Assembly (NCBI GenBank): GCA_024998595.1
Contig: JACOEK010000002.1
Span: 124,001 to 188,000 of the forward strand
Direction: 5' to 3'
Length of the DNA stretch: 64,000 nt
Origin: Nitrospira sp.
Lineage (GTDB): Bacteria > Nitrospirota > Nitrospiria > Nitrospirales > Nitrospiraceae
The translations under genes were made by a program, and so were the position numbers. The notes beneath the pieces were generated by a model that had not been told where the DNA came from, did no database searches, and was given only the letters and a program-made list of their open reading frames with translations. Numbering within the stretch: the first letter of the stretch is position 1; the number at the start of each line of letters is the position of its first letter. Shown piece after piece: positions 63,975 through 64,000 of this stretch.

Positions 63975-64000
63975 GGCTGCCCTCCAGGAACCGACTACGT

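Noticed and set aside
1-64000. CRISPR arrays, insertion sequences, prophage or integrase genes
   Set aside because: No regularly spaced repeats, transposase, integrase or attachment-site pattern were found in the window.

Overview
The window is a gene-dense, roughly 60 percent GC chromosomal segment of a Gram-negative-type bacterium with outer membrane proteins, lipoproteins, Tat and Sec exports. Protein sequences, gene order and the mix of metal/arsenic metabolism with housekeeping genes fit a member of the Nitrospira lineage. This is inference: there is no rRNA gene or nitrite oxidoreductase here to confirm it. I see no tRNA, rRNA, CRISPR array, prophage or insertion sequence.

Region 1 (1-7.3 kb) is an arsenic module on the + strand. 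It holds the 3' end of an arsS-type radical SAM gene, a PiT phosphate/metal transporter, an outer-membrane porin, and arsenite oxidase aioB (Tat-exported Rieske subunit) and aioA (molybdopterin/[3Fe-4S] subunit with the known active-site residues), followed by an unknown lipoprotein. Region 2 (7.4-14.3 kb) carries hflK-hflC, fhs, an M23 peptidase, cutA, a rhodanese and a sugar-nucleotide epimerase.

Region 3 (14.4-22.8 kb, - strand) is a cell-division/RNA/DNA maintenance run in transcription order zapB-zapA-(564 bp gap with a candidate structured RNA, possibly 6S RNA)-rny-ymdB-xseA-xseB-tlyA. A Slt-type lytic transglycosylase lies upstream. Region 4 (22.8-29.6 kb) has rlmN, a tandem M16 peptidase pair (one active, one degenerate), larE, and an F0-only ATP synthase operon (atpZ/I-atpB-atpE-atpF).

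Region 5 (29.6-38.2 kb) has pabB-pabC, a small lytic transglycosylase overlapping nadB tail to tail, a lipoprotein, a 31-residue bS22/AURKAIP1-like ribosomal protein gene, a small conserved unknown, an MsbA-like ABC half-transporter and a phosphoesterase. Region 6 (38.2-54.1 kb) is dominated by ion transport and signalling: a Ca2+-type P-ATPase, a hybrid histidine kinase, an MgtA-like P-ATPase, a heavy-metal RND pump with its adaptor (no outer-membrane channel gene), a tandem universal stress protein, a PilZ protein and several small exported unknowns. Region 7 (54.1-64 kb) has a 1663-residue sensor kinase with seven PAS, two GAF and a receiver domain, a 970 bp gene-poor gap, a GNAT acetyltransferase, a methyltransferase-like protein, a small exported protein and a GH13 glucan enzyme.

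Several near-consensus sigma-70 promoters are readable (TTGACA-17-TATGAT, TTGACA-17-TATATT and others). In some, the -10 box lies only 5-11 nt before the ATG, suggesting leaderless or near-leaderless transcripts.
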